Assembly: GCA_017303455.1 (NCBI GenBank)
Contig: JAFLBM010000005.1
Coordinates: forward strand, 21,584-85,583
Origin: Chitinophagales bacterium
GTDB taxonomy: Bacteria > Bacteroidota > Bacteroidia > Chitinophagales > Chitinophagaceae
DNA length: 64,000 nucleotides
Direction of reading: 5' to 3'
The notes under the pieces were generated by a model, which ran no database searches, was not told where the DNA came from, and saw only the letters and a list, made by a program, of their open reading frames with translations. Within the stretch, counting starts at the first letter, position 1. Each line of letters starts with the position of its first letter. Of the stretch, positions 52,877 through 62,442 are shown one piece after another. A program made the translations under genes and the position numbers.

Positions 52877-53047
52877 TTATTTTCCTTTTTTACTTTGCCC
52901 ATTTTTCCGCTCCTTGCTGTTATGGGTGCTGTTTTTCCCTTTCATCAGTTGTTCTTCACCTTCCCGGCTGTCCAGGTTGTCCTTGTTCTCGGGTTTATGC
53001 CGGTTGGTATTGAATTGGGTATTCTGCTTCGGGTTTTTAGTGGTCAT
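52877..53047 (-). CDS. Small Lys/Asn/Glu-rich hydrophilic protein
   Basis: The 56-residue protein (start MTTKNPKQNTQF at 53047) contains the motif NKDNLDSREGEEQ followed by THNSKERK and a Lys-rich end. I recognise this as a type of tiny, disordered hydrophilic protein common in Chitinophagaceae, though its role is unknown. The frame extends upstream to 53098, but the inner ATG begins the hydrophilic family core. It converges on the NIPSNAP gene with 15 bases between. Confidence 0.6.
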   Translation of the reverse strand: MTTKNPKQNTQFNTNRHKPENKDNLDSREGEEQLMKGKNSTHNSKERKNGQSKKGK

Positions 53048-53226
53048 ACTTTTCATATATGCTGTTTTTAATGTGATTACTAACATTTCAACCATCATGG
53101 CCCTGTCAATGTACTATTATCCCTTCTCCAAAAAAATGATCTGCTTACGGGTGCATAAATAATTTTACCGGGAATAGGGGTATTTTATCCCCCGGTTGTT
53201 ATAGGATAAATAAAACAACCGGTCAG

Positions 53227-53859
53227 ATGAAAAGAAAAACAAGGGCGGCCATCACCATGATGGTATTGCTGTTGAGCATTGCAGCAACAGCACAGGAAAG
53301 AAAGATGAATACTTTATTCAGCAGCCATCTCCGTTCTTCGGGCGGTTATGGTGCGCTAACTAACTCTTTTACAAAAATCCGCGGTGATTTTGCCAATTTG
53401 TCCGGCATCTATGGCGGCTGGTATATCAATCATCATTTCCTGCTGGGAATCGGGGCTTCCGCTTCCACGAATAATATCAAAGTACCGGTGCAGTTCAGTA
53501 CCAACCCGGCCCGGAACAGAACTTACCAATATGGACAGTTTGGATTGATGACAGAATATGTGCTGGGTTCGGATCACTCACTGCATGTGGTGCTGCAGGC
53601 ATTTGGTGGTGCCGGGTTTACTTTACAATATGAAAGAAATAACTGGCATACTGACCCACAGTATAATGATGTTACGGATGAGAACTGGTTCGTGGTGGCG
53701 GAGCCGGGCATGCAACTGGAATTGAATCTCTTTAAGTGGATGCGTTTCAGCCCCGGGGTTTCTTACCGGGCCACATTCGGCAGCGATGCAGCCGGGTTAA
53801 AGGATAAAGATCTCAGTGCGGTATCGTATTCAGTAACGCTGAAGTTTGGTAAATTTTAA
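53227..53859 (+). CDS. Outer-membrane beta-barrel protein
   Basis: The 210-residue protein has a signal peptide (AAITMMVLLLSIAATAQ) and alternating short strands (SGIYGGWYINHHFLLGIGAS, YGQFGLMTEYVLGSDH, VVLQAFGGAGFTLQYERN) ending in VSYSVTLKFGKF, a typical barrel C-terminus. No specific function. It ends before a bidirectional terminator. Confidence 0.8.
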   Translation: MKRKTRAAITMMVLLLSIAATAQERKMNTLFSSHLRSSGGYGALTNSFTKIRGDFANLSGIYGGWYINHHFLLGIGASASTNNIKVPVQFSTNPARNRTYQYGQFGLMTEYVLGSDHSLHVVLQAFGGAGFTLQYERNNWHTDPQYNDVTDENWFVVAEPGMQLELNLFKWMRFSPGVSYRATFGSDAAGLKDKDLSAVSYSVTLKFGKF

Positions 53860-53865
53860 ATGCAG

Positions 53866-53898
53866 ACGCCGGTATTATTTTTAAAATAATACCGGCGT
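53866..53898. terminator. Bidirectional terminator between convergent genes
   Basis: ACGCCGGTATTATTTT (53866-53881) is the exact reverse complement of AAAATAATACCGGCGT (53883-53898); the outer 13 pairs form a realistic stem. It lies between the stops at 53859 and 53910. Confidence 0.85.
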
Positions 53899-53909
53899 TT
53901 CTATATTCT

Positions 53910-54632
53910 TTACAGTTTAAGTTTTTTCACCCTTCGCCTGAAGATATTGTTATTGATCAGCAGGACTAAAGGTATCAGCAAATAACAGATCCCGCCCAGC
54001 CATTCAACACCGGCCACAGCAAGCAGCAGAGAGAATAGCCCAATCAATGCATTCCATAATGCCCCTCTTTTTTCTTTCCGGGTATATTCTATTTCGTAGT
54101 GGTTCAACACCGGGTTGTTGCTTGCATGCAAGGCCCTTTTGTGCATGAAATAAAGTAAAATCCATATCACAAAATAACCGGCACTGAAGAGGATGACCAA
54201 TTTTGGAAAATCTTCGTTTAAAAGAACGGGCAATCCTTTTTCGGTGGCTTTGGGAAATAAGTTCATCCCTGTCCAGGAAGAAAGTAAAATGGAAAAGAGG
54301 AATTTTAACGGGTACACATAAAAAAGGATAACAGCCAGGTAGGCGAGGTTCAGCAGGATAGTGGTGAAATCATTCAGCGCATAATGGCGGAAAAAAACAT
54401 ATTGCCGGTACCAGAATAAAAAGATCAGCGAGACGGTTGCAAAAAAGGGTACTGCTCCTTCCAGGATTACCTGTAATTCTTCAAAGGTCTGCGGCACTTC
54501 CAGGGAGGCCACCAGCAGCGAGACCGAAAAAGCAAAGACGGCATCACTCAAGGCTTCAATTCGTTTTATTTCATTACTGCGGTGCCTGAATTTTTCAGTC
54601 TGCAATGAACCAAAGATTTTCTTCCGGATCAT
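53910..54632 (-). CDS. TMEM175/DUF1211-type potassium channel-like membrane protein
   Basis: The 240-residue protein has six membrane segments. The first helix carries RIEALSDAVFAFSVSLLVA, the modified RxxxFSD motif of the TMEM175 family (here RxxxLSD). In bacteria these proteins form potassium-selective channels lacking the usual TVGYG filter. The long loop (LNEDFPKLV) and C-terminal basic tail (FRRRVKKLKL) are normal. Whether Leu for Phe changes gating is unknown. Confidence 0.85.
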   Translation of the reverse strand: MIRKKIFGSLQTEKFRHRSNEIKRIEALSDAVFAFSVSLLVASLEVPQTFEELQVILEGAVPFFATVSLIFLFWYRQYVFFRHYALNDFTTILLNLAYLAVILFYVYPLKFLFSILLSSWTGMNLFPKATEKGLPVLLNEDFPKLVILFSAGYFVIWILLYFMHKRALHASNNPVLNHYEIEYTRKEKRGALWNALIGLFSLLLAVAGVEWLGGICYLLIPLVLLINNNIFRRRVKKLKL

Positions 54633-54798
54633 AGACCATTACTATATGTGGCAATTTAGGGGGCAGGCAATCAAAAAAAAATGATTTTCCTCTTCTGCCG
54701 CCATCATTCACTGCTGCAAACCAGTAAGTGTTTCCGCTGAATTTTCAATATTATACCTGTTTCAGGGCCTTAAAGTTTCATTATAATTTGCTTAAGCC

Positions 54799-54828
54799 CT
54801 TGCGGGGTATCCTGTTCCGTTATTTTTG
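54799..54828 (+). promoter_or_regulatory. Candidate promoter of the sensor kinase gene
   Basis: TATTTTTG (54821-54828) is a good -7 element. CTTG (54799-54802) stands 18 bases upstream as a near-match to the -33 TTTG. The start codon is 55 bases further on. Confidence 0.5.
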
Positions 54829-54883
54829 CAGATTCTGATCATCCCTGTATTGTTCTGATTAGTAAAACGAACGACGTACTATT

Positions 54884-55897
54884 ATGAATTTCGAACTGTT
54901 CACTCTTTTTGAGATGACTCCGGATTTTGTGTGCATAGCCGGAAGAGATGGCTATTTTAAAGAAGTAAATCCAGCCGTGCCGGCTAAATTGGGGTACACA
55001 GCCGCAGAACTCTATGCCAGGCCTATTTCTTCCTTTATCCACCCGGATGATCTTGCATTGACCAGCAGGGAGCGGCAAACTCTTTTGAATGGAAAAACAC
55101 TGCTGAATTTTCAAAACCGCTATGTAGCAAAAAATGGAACAGTGATCTGGCTGGAATGGACTTCGATCTATGTATCCGACCAGGAGATCGTATTTGCGAT
55201 CGCAAAAGATATAACGGCCAGTAAGATCAGGGAACAGGAGGCAGAAGAAAAATATCAGCACTTTAAAACATTAGCCATTCATTTTAAAAACAGGGCAGAG
55301 GATGACCGTAAATACCTGGCTTATGAATTGCATGAGGAAGTGGCGCAACTGGCAGCTGTCGTGAAAATGCATATCGCCTGGGTGGATCAGCGGGTGAACG
55401 GGCTACCGGCACAAGCGAAAGGAAAACTGGAGGAAGCATTGCAGATAGCTGACCTGCTGATCCGGAGTATCCGGAGGATATCATTTTCGGTAAGTCCCAA
55501 TATGATGAACGACCTGGGGTTTCATGCAACGGTAGAATTTCAGTGTAAAGAATTCGCCGTGCTGAACGGTATTCCCTGTACTTACAGTAGTGATTGCCAT
55601 GAAAGCGATTTGTTGCCGGAAGAAAAAATTGATTTCTTCCGTATCTGCCAGGAAGCTCTCAGTAATATTACCGAACATGCGGAGGCTAAATCCGTATCAG
55701 TTGAATTAAAAGACCAGGGGCAAACTGTCTCCCTAAGCATAACCGATGATGGAAAAGGATTTGATGTCAATGCACAGCTTTCTTCTGCCGGTTTACTCAA
55801 TATGAGACAACTGGCTGTTTCTATCAACGGGGAACTGAGCATTCGCAGCGAATTGGGAAGGGGAACCACTGTAACGGTAACAACAGCACGTCGCTAA
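54884..55897 (+). CDS. PAS-domain sensor histidine kinase (NarL-type), orphan
   Basis: The 337-residue soluble kinase has an N-terminal PAS fold (FEMTPDFVCIAGRDGYFKEVNPA; VAKNGTVIWLEW). The phosphoacceptor region YLAYELHEEVAQLAAVVKMH holds His near residue 147. The HATPase_c domain has the N box NITEHAEAKS and G boxes DDGKGFD and GLLNMRQLA. There is no membrane segment, so it senses a cytoplasmic signal. No response regulator gene is adjacent. The first residue of the H box is Tyr-Leu rather than the common ERxRIA. Confidence 0.92.
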   Translation: MNFELFTLFEMTPDFVCIAGRDGYFKEVNPAVPAKLGYTAAELYARPISSFIHPDDLALTSRERQTLLNGKTLLNFQNRYVAKNGTVIWLEWTSIYVSDQEIVFAIAKDITASKIREQEAEEKYQHFKTLAIHFKNRAEDDRKYLAYELHEEVAQLAAVVKMHIAWVDQRVNGLPAQAKGKLEEALQIADLLIRSIRRISFSVSPNMMNDLGFHATVEFQCKEFAVLNGIPCTYSSDCHESDLLPEEKIDFFRICQEALSNITEHAEAKSVSVELKDQGQTVSLSITDDGKGFDVNAQLSSAGLLNMRQLAVSINGELSIRSELGRGTTVTVTTARR

Positions 55898-55973
55898 TTA
55901 TCCTGCTAAAATTATCTTCACCCGGCAGGCCGGTTGAATGCTCTTTTTTCGATACTTTAGAAAGAAAATCTCC

Positions 55974-57707
55974 ATGCGAAAAGCAATTGTATCCCTGTTT
56001 CTTTTCCAGTTGTACTTAATTTTACCAGCCCAGGTACTGATCAAAAATACCAATGTACTGGATGTGGAAAATAAAAAGATCCTGAACGGGTATGATGTGG
56101 TGGTGCTGGAGGGCCGCATTGTGAGTGTGGATAAAGGAAAACAATACAAACTACCTCCCGGAACTGAAGTGATTGATGGCAGCGGTAAATGGCTGAGCCC
56201 GGGGTTTAGCGATGCCCATGTGCATTTTTTTCAAAGTGGCGGCTTGTATGCAAGACCCGATGCCATTGACCTGCGCAAATATCAACCTTACAAAAAGGAG
56301 ATAGAATGGGTGCATGATAATATGCCTGATTTTTTGAGCCGTTACCTGGCTGCAGGCATTACTTCCGTGACAGATGCAGGTGCCAGTTTTAATTTTTTGC
56401 AACAAAGAGATTCTTTGGTTACCAGGGCTGCATCACCTCTTGTAAGTATGACGGGGCCTTTGCTGACCACCTGGTTGCCTCATCCGTTCAAAGACCTGGG
56501 AAATGAAAGCCCGTTCATCCTGATAGCTACGAAAGAAGATGCGATCAATGCGGTGCAGGAGCAATTGAAATACAAAGCTGATTTTATCAAGATATGGTAT
56601 ATCGTGCTGGACAGTAATAAGGAAGCAGGAGCCCGAAAAAATTACGAGATCGTTAAAGCGGCTATTGATGAAGCACATAAGAATAATAAACGGGTAGCGG
56701 TACATGCCACTGAGCGGATCACCGCACAACTGGCGGTGGAAGCAGGTGCCGATTATTTAGTGCATAGCATAGAGGACGAATATATCAGTAACGATTTTGT
56801 GCAATTACTGAAGAAAAAGAACGTGGTGCTTTGCCCCACACTGGTAGTGGGTCGTAATTATTCCAAAGTGCTGTCGGATAACTATCATTTCAGTACCTAT
56901 GAACTGGAACATGCCCATCCTTTTACCAGTAGTACTGTCATTGATTATCCCTGGCCGGATACAACACTTGGTAAAAATTATATTACAGCGCTACGAAACC
57001 GGAAGCAAACCGGGAATCCCAAGGCTGAGGATAGTATTTCAGCATTCAACCTGAAAAAATTGACAGATGCGGGAGTCATCATCGCTACGGGTACTGATGC
57101 GGGTAATATTGGTACCCAGCATGCCAGCTCTTATTTTGATGAATTGAATGCCATGCAGCAGGCGGGTATGAGCAACTGGCAACTTTTACAGGCATCCACT
57201 ATCAATGGGGCCAAAGCGGTGGGTCAGGAAAAAGAATGGGGTAGTATCTCCAAAGCCAAATGGGGGAATATGGTATTGCTGAATGCCAACCCGCTGGACA
57301 GTCTTTCCAACTGGAAAAAGATCGACCGCATCTTTAACAAGGGAAAGATCTTCTTTCCTGATTCGATAGTGAACAATTCTGCTGTTATGCTGGTGCAGCA
57401 GCAATTGAATGCCTATAATGCACATGACCTGGATGCTTTCCTGGCTCCCTATGCAGATGATGTGGAGATCTATTCCACCACCGGAAAACTGCAAATGAAG
57501 GGTAAGGAAGAAATGAGGAAACAATACATTTTCATTACGAAGATGCCTTACTTATACTGTAAGCTGGTAAACAGGATCGTCTCTGGCAATACGGTGATCG
57601 ATCATGAAGAGATATGGACCAGCCCCAAACCCGTGAACCTGCAGTATGGTGCGGCCGTTTATGTGATCGAAAAGGGTAAGATCAGCAAAGTATATTTTGC
57701 AGATTAA
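55974..57707 (+). CDS. Secreted amidohydrolase fused to a SnoaL/NTF2-like domain
   Basis: About 577 residues from the ATG at 55974 (MRKAIVSLFLFQLYLILPAQ), which begins the signal peptide. The amidohydrolase TIM barrel has SDAHVHFF (metal His pair), DFIKIWYIV with the bridging Lys, VAVHATERITAQ, YLVHSIEDEYI and ATGTDAGNIGTQ with the catalytic Asp. After about residue 470 an NTF2/SnoaL-like domain follows (VQQQLNAYNAHDLDAFLAPY, EVMKGKEEMRKQY-like MKGKEEMRKQYIF). The fusion is unusual for this enzyme class. The substrate is unknown. Confidence 0.85.
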   Translation: MRKAIVSLFLFQLYLILPAQVLIKNTNVLDVENKKILNGYDVVVLEGRIVSVDKGKQYKLPPGTEVIDGSGKWLSPGFSDAHVHFFQSGGLYARPDAIDLRKYQPYKKEIEWVHDNMPDFLSRYLAAGITSVTDAGASFNFLQQRDSLVTRAASPLVSMTGPLLTTWLPHPFKDLGNESPFILIATKEDAINAVQEQLKYKADFIKIWYIVLDSNKEAGARKNYEIVKAAIDEAHKNNKRVAVHATERITAQLAVEAGADYLVHSIEDEYISNDFVQLLKKKNVVLCPTLVVGRNYSKVLSDNYHFSTYELEHAHPFTSSTVIDYPWPDTTLGKNYITALRNRKQTGNPKAEDSISAFNLKKLTDAGVIIATGTDAGNIGTQHASSYFDELNAMQQAGMSNWQLLQASTINGAKAVGQEKEWGSISKAKWGNMVLLNANPLDSLSNWKKIDRIFNKGKIFFPDSIVNNSAVMLVQQQLNAYNAHDLDAFLAPYADDVEIYSTTGKLQMKGKEEMRKQYIFITKMPYLYCKLVNRIVSGNTVIDHEEIWTSPKPVNLQYGAAVYVIEKGKISKVYFAD

Positions 57708-57753
57708 GTTTACAATACTGTTTATTACTATTTTCTTTTAAAATCACCTTCAC

Positions 57754-60700
57754 ATGCCAAAACAAATCCTGCTTTTCGTTATTGCACTTTCGTTTGTTGC
57801 CAACCTGTTTGCACAAACCAAAAAAGATTCTGTGTCACAGGAACTGAATAATTTTTTCAAACCTGTCAAGTGGCGAAATATCGGGCCTTTCCGCGGAGGC
57901 CGTTCTGTAACAGCAACCGGTGTCGTGGGCAATCCCACTACTTATTATATGGGTACCACCGGTGGCGGCCTCTGGAAAACAGAAGACATGGGAACCAGCT
58001 GGGCCAATATCTCCGACGGTTTTTTTAAGACAGGATCAGTGGGTGCTGTATCTGTGGCAGAATCCGATCCCAATATTATTTATGTGGGTATGGGTGAACA
58101 TGCGGTAAGGGGTGTGATGACCCATCATGGAGATGGTGTATATAAATCAACGGATGCCGGGAAGACCTGGAAGAAGATGGGACTTGATCAATCACAGCAT
58201 ATTGCCCGTATCGTTATTCACCCGAAAGATCCGAATATCGTGTTTGTAGCCGTACAAGGTGCATTGTACAGCAAATCGTCTCAAAGAGGAATTTATAAAT
58301 CAACCGATGGCGGTGTAACCTGGAAAAATGTGTTGTACGTGGATGAAAAAACGGGCTGTGCTGAATTATCCATGGATATGAATAATCCAACGATACTGTA
58401 TGCTGCCATGTGGGAGCATGGCCGTCTTCCCTGGAAAGTGATCAGCGGCGGACCCGGCAGCGGTTTATATAAATCAACTGACGCAGGAGAGCATTGGGAA
58501 AAAATGCAGGAAGGATTACCCAAAGAAATGGGTAAAATGGCGATAGCTGTTTGCCGCTCCAATTCCGAAAAAGTATATGCACTGATTGAGAGTGATTCTG
58601 ATAAAGAACTGGGAGGTTTATTTGTTTCCAATAATGCCGGTAAAAGCTGGAGCCGTGTCACGAATGATCACCGGCTGGTACAAAGAGCCTGGTATTATAT
58701 CGAATTATTCACGGACCCGATGAATGACCAGGTCATTTATGTGCTGAGTGCCCCGGCATTGCGTTCCAATGATGGCGGTAAGACCTGGGAAAATCTTTCC
58801 GGTACTCATGGTGATTACCACGACCTCTGGATCAACCCGCAGAATTCAAAGAATATGGTGATCGCCAATGATGGTGGTGCTGCTATTTCAGTCAATAAGG
58901 GAAAAACATGGAGCACACAATCGAATATGCCCACGGCCCAATTTTACCGGATCAATGTGGACAACCAGTTTCCTTACCGGATTTATGGCGGACAGCAGGA
59001 CAATACATCTGTATCTATTGCCAGCCGGGAGTTGGCCAGTGGTGGTATCACAACAGCCAGCTGGACATGGTCGGCCGGCGGTGAAAGTGCTTTTCTTGCT
59101 TTCGATCCCAATGATCCCCGTTATGTACTGGGCGGCAGCTACCAGGGCACCATTGAAGTAGTGGATATGAAAGCAAAAGCCGGTACCAATATCATGGCTG
59201 CACCGATACAGTACCTGGGAAGAGATGCAAAGGATATTAAGTACAGGTATAACTGGAATGCGCCAATCATCTGGAGTAAACATGAACCAGGTACTTACTA
59301 TCATGGCTCGCAGTATTTATTGCGGACAACAGATATGGGAAAAACCTGGAAAGAAGTTTCACCTGACCTTACCCGCAATGAAAAAGAAAAACAGGGGAAA
59401 GGTGGTGGCCCCTATACCAACGAAGCGGTGGGAGCAGAAAATTATGGAACCCTGAGTTATGTAATGGAATCACCACATGAAAAAGGAGTGATTTGGACGG
59501 GCAGTGATGATGGATTGGTTTACCTGACAAAAGATGGCGGAACCCATTGGCAAAATGTAACACCAGCCGGGTTACAGGAATGTCTTATTAATGCCATAGA
59601 AGTATCTCCTTTTGATAAAGCAACGGCCTATATTGCGACCACCCGTTATAAATTCAATGATCATACTCCGGGTTTATACAAGACAACGGATTATGGAAAG
59701 ACATGGACGAAAATAAATACCGGATTACCCGCCAATGCCTTTACGAGGGTTATCCGGGAAGATGAGAAACGAAAGGATCTGTTGTTTGCCGGAACGGAGT
59801 TGGGTGTATTCATTTCCTGGGATGGAGGAAAAGAATGGATGCCTTTTCAACTGAATCTCCCCATTACCCCGATCACTGACCTGCGAATTCACCAGGACGA
59901 CCTGATCGCTGCCACATCCGGCCGTTCTTTCTGGATATTAGATGATCTTAGTTTATTACGACAGTATAAAAAGGAGTCTGCTTCTTTTTCTATATATCAA
60001 CCCGGGGATGCTTACCTCGTGAATGGATACAGTGAACTGGACGAAACCGATGAAGATTTCAGCGGCAGTAACAGGTACAGGGGAGTAAACCCATCAACAG
60101 GTATTGTATTGTATTACCAGTTGCCTGAAATAAAAACAACTGATCAGTTGATATTGGAGATCAGGGATGCACAGGGAAATGTAGTCCGCAGTTTCAGCAC
60201 AAAGCCAGACAGTACTTATAAAAGATATGATGGCGGGCCTTCTGCAGAGCCGCTTTTATCTGCCAAAAAAGGATTGAACCGTTTTGTATGGAACCTGAGG
60301 TATCCGACCATGCCGGGAGTGCCGGGTGTATATATTGAAAGCAGTTACAGTGGGCATAAAGCATCCCCGGGTAAGTATAGTTTTATCCTGAAGATGGGCA
60401 CACAGGAACTTACTGCAGCGGCATCCATACTTCCCAACCCGCTTTATGTGACTGATGCAGCCACTTATAATGAGTATCACCTGTTGATGAGCAGTATGGA
60501 AAAAGAACTGACGGGTATGCATCAATTGGTCAATACATTGTATTCAAAGAAGCAGCAACTGGAATCACTGCTTTCTTCTTTACCTGCGGACGCAAAATAT
60601 GCAGCGATAAAAAAAGAAGGCCAGTTACTGGTTCAGCAGCTAAAATCCTGGGATGAGGAGATGGTGCAGCGGAAATCAAAAGCCTATGATGATGTGGAGA

Positions 60701-60918
60701 ATTTCCCGAACAAATTCACAGCGAATTATATGTTCCTCATCAACCAGACAGAAAGTGATATTCCAAAAGTGAACCAGCCTTCGCTGGACCTGCTCAACCA
60801 ATTAACCGCCGAATGGGTGGGGTTGAAGAAGCGGGCAGATGAGCTACTGGAAAAACAGATTCCGGCCTTTAATACGTTGTTGTGGCAGGCAGGTGTTGGG
60901 GCGATCTGGAAAAATTAA
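57754..60918 (+). CDS. Sortilin/VPS10-like BNR-repeat protein, secreted
   Basis: The 1054-residue protein has a signal peptide ([16 protein letters not shown]) and many BNR/Asp-box repeats: [80 protein letters not shown]. These form a large beta-propeller like sortilin or xyloglucanase-type proteins. The C-terminal 250 residues are a separate helical/beta domain. Homologues in Bacteroidota are often annotated as glycosyl hydrolases, but catalytic residues are not evident, so an enzymatic role is unproven. It lies 46 bases after the amidohydrolase gene. Confidence 0.9.
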   Translation: MPKQILLFVIALSFVANLFAQTKKDSVSQELNNFFKPVKWRNIGPFRGGRSVTATGVVGNPTTYYMGTTGGGLWKTEDMGTSWANISDGFFKTGSVGAVSVAESDPNIIYVGMGEHAVRGVMTHHGDGVYKSTDAGKTWKKMGLDQSQHIARIVIHPKDPNIVFVAVQGALYSKSSQRGIYKSTDGGVTWKNVLYVDEKTGCAELSMDMNNPTILYAAMWEHGRLPWKVISGGPGSGLYKSTDAGEHWEKMQEGLPKEMGKMAIAVCRSNSEKVYALIESDSDKELGGLFVSNNAGKSWSRVTNDHRLVQRAWYYIELFTDPMNDQVIYVLSAPALRSNDGGKTWENLSGTHGDYHDLWINPQNSKNMVIANDGGAAISVNKGKTWSTQSNMPTAQFYRINVDNQFPYRIYGGQQDNTSVSIASRELASGGITTASWTWSAGGESAFLAFDPNDPRYVLGGSYQGTIEVVDMKAKAGTNIMAAPIQYLGRDAKDIKYRYNWNAPIIWSKHEPGTYYHGSQYLLRTTDMGKTWKEVSPDLTRNEKEKQGKGGGPYTNEAVGAENYGTLSYVMESPHEKGVIWTGSDDGLVYLTKDGGTHWQNVTPAGLQECLINAIEVSPFDKATAYIATTRYKFNDHTPGLYKTTDYGKTWTKINTGLPANAFTRVIREDEKRKDLLFAGTELGVFISWDGGKEWMPFQLNLPITPITDLRIHQDDLIAATSGRSFWILDDLSLLRQYKKESASFSIYQPGDAYLVNGYSELDETDEDFSGSNRYRGVNPSTGIVLYYQLPEIKTTDQLILEIRDAQGNVVRSFSTKPDSTYKRYDGGPSAEPLLSAKKGLNRFVWNLRYPTMPGVPGVYIESSYSGHKASPGKYSFILKMGTQELTAAASILPNPLYVTDAATYNEYHLLMSSMEKELTGMHQLVNTLYSKKQQLESLLSSLPADAKYAAIKKEGQLLVQQLKSWDEEMVQRKSKAYDDVENFPNKFTANYMFLINQTESDIPKVNQPSLDLLNQLTAEWVGLKKRADELLEKQIPAFNTLLWQAGVGAIWKN

Positions 60919-61033
60919 TGCTGAATAACAAGACGAGACTGTCTTTAATAAGAGTTTATTCCGGTTAAAGACAATTCATAAATGTTTATCTGCAACTGGT
61001 ACAATTGCTGTAATTTAATAGTGCCGGTGAATC

Positions 61034-61041
61034 TATTTTTG
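61034..61041 (+). promoter_or_regulatory. -7 element (TATTTTTG) before the gene at 61058
   Basis: TATTTTTG fits TAnnTTTG, 16 bases before the ATG. A clear -33 TTTG at the proper distance is lacking. Confidence 0.4.
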
Positions 61042-61057
61042 AATTTAAACAGTTAAT

Positions 61058-62386
61058 ATGAAAATTCAATCCACCTCCTTCTTTTTTGCTGGTACTGTAC
61101 TGGTATTATTATCAATTGTCAATACTGCAGATGCACAGCAATATAAGTTACGGCAATCAACCAGTGTATCGGGCATGAAGTCTGAATCCACGATCTATGT
61201 AAAAGGAATGCGCAAGCGGACCGAAGGTGGTGGCTTTATGGGAGCCCCTGCGAGCCCGGTAACGATTGAGCAATGCGACCTGCAGCGTACGATTAAGATA
61301 AATGATAAGAAAAAACTCTATTATATTGAACCGTTTTCCAAACAGGAAGAGGAAGTGATCGACGAAGATGCGAAACCTGTTGCTGTTAAAAGCAAACCGG
61401 TTCCTGCTGACAAGACAAAGGACAAAACAGGCGGGGTGATCTATATGTACCAGAGCATCACCGATACCGGGGAGCGGAAAAAAATGTACGGTTTCACCGC
61501 CCGGCATGTGTGGAGTACGCAAAAAATAAAACCTTCTGCGGATGCCTGTATGATGAAAGACAGTATGGTTATCAAAACAGATGGCTGGTATATTGACCTG
61601 CCACAGTTCAATTGCCCGGTAAGAAGTTATAGTGGTGCTGCTGTAAAAGGAGGGCAATATCAACCCGATTGTAAAGACAGGTTTGTTACCCGCCGCAGTG
61701 GTAAGGGACGAATGGGTTTTCCCCTGGTTGAAACCAAAACAATGATCATGGGTAATGGCGCTGCAAAGACCAGCGAGTTTGCCACATCACTGGAGACGCT
61801 GGAATTTTCTACTATGAAATTAGATTCGATGTTGTTTGAGATTCCCATCGGTTACCAGGAAACTAAAAATGAAGAAGACCTGCAGGAAAAAATGGATGTG
61901 AATGCTTTGATGAAGCAGTATGGTTATGATAAAGCAGACAAAATGCCTGCTGCCGTGGATCCTGATGCTCCTAAAAAAGAAGGGATAACAAGGATCGCCG
62001 TACTGGCCCCGACAGGGGATGAGTCACTGCAGGTGGAGGTACTTCAAAAACATTTGGTTGGCACTCTTACCAGTGATAAAACCGAGGCTATCGTTGTAAG
62101 CTCGGAGGAAGAAGCAAAGAATTATAGTTGTGATCTCTTACTGACAACAACATTTACAAAGGTCAAACAGGCCAGTAAAGTGGGCAGTTTACTGAAGGCG
62201 ATCAAAAACACCGATCCTTCTGCCGCTTCATCTTTCAATATTGAAACTTCACTGAAGCTCACCAGCGTAGCTGATGGTTCAAAAAGGGCCGAGGAAAAGG
62301 TCTCGGGTAAATTTGATGGCAAGGCAGATGAAGCAGCGATGAAAGCATTGGATAAGGGGTGCGGACAATTACTTAAAGAACTATAA
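61058..62386 (+). CDS. Secreted protein of unknown function
   Basis: The 442-residue protein has a signal peptide (FFAGTVLVLLSIVNTADAQ). The N-terminal half begins QYKLRQSTSVSGMKSESTIYV and resembles outer-membrane-associated DUF4412-like sequences. The C-terminal half (ITRIAVLAPTGDESLQVEVL, then TSDKTEAIVVSSEEEAKNYSCDLLL) looks like a small alpha/beta domain. I recognise no catalytic motif. It is a single gene converging on the OmpA-like gene. Confidence 0.7.
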   Translation: MKIQSTSFFFAGTVLVLLSIVNTADAQQYKLRQSTSVSGMKSESTIYVKGMRKRTEGGGFMGAPASPVTIEQCDLQRTIKINDKKKLYYIEPFSKQEEEVIDEDAKPVAVKSKPVPADKTKDKTGGVIYMYQSITDTGERKKMYGFTARHVWSTQKIKPSADACMMKDSMVIKTDGWYIDLPQFNCPVRSYSGAAVKGGQYQPDCKDRFVTRRSGKGRMGFPLVETKTMIMGNGAAKTSEFATSLETLEFSTMKLDSMLFEIPIGYQETKNEEDLQEKMDVNALMKQYGYDKADKMPAAVDPDAPKKEGITRIAVLAPTGDESLQVEVLQKHLVGTLTSDKTEAIVVSSEEEAKNYSCDLLLTTTFTKVKQASKVGSLLKAIKNTDPSAASSFNIETSLKLTSVADGSKRAEEKVSGKFDGKADEAAMKALDKGCGQLLKEL

Positions 62387-62442
62387 CAAGTACACTATAT
62401 ACCCTCCCGTTATATTTCAATGGTGAATGGCAGCAGGTTTTT

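Noticed and set aside
60940..60971. GTCTTTAA / TTAAAGAC inverted repeat after the sortilin-like gene
   Set aside because: The stem is A+T-rich with a 16-base loop and no T-tail, so it is too weak to call a terminator or operator.
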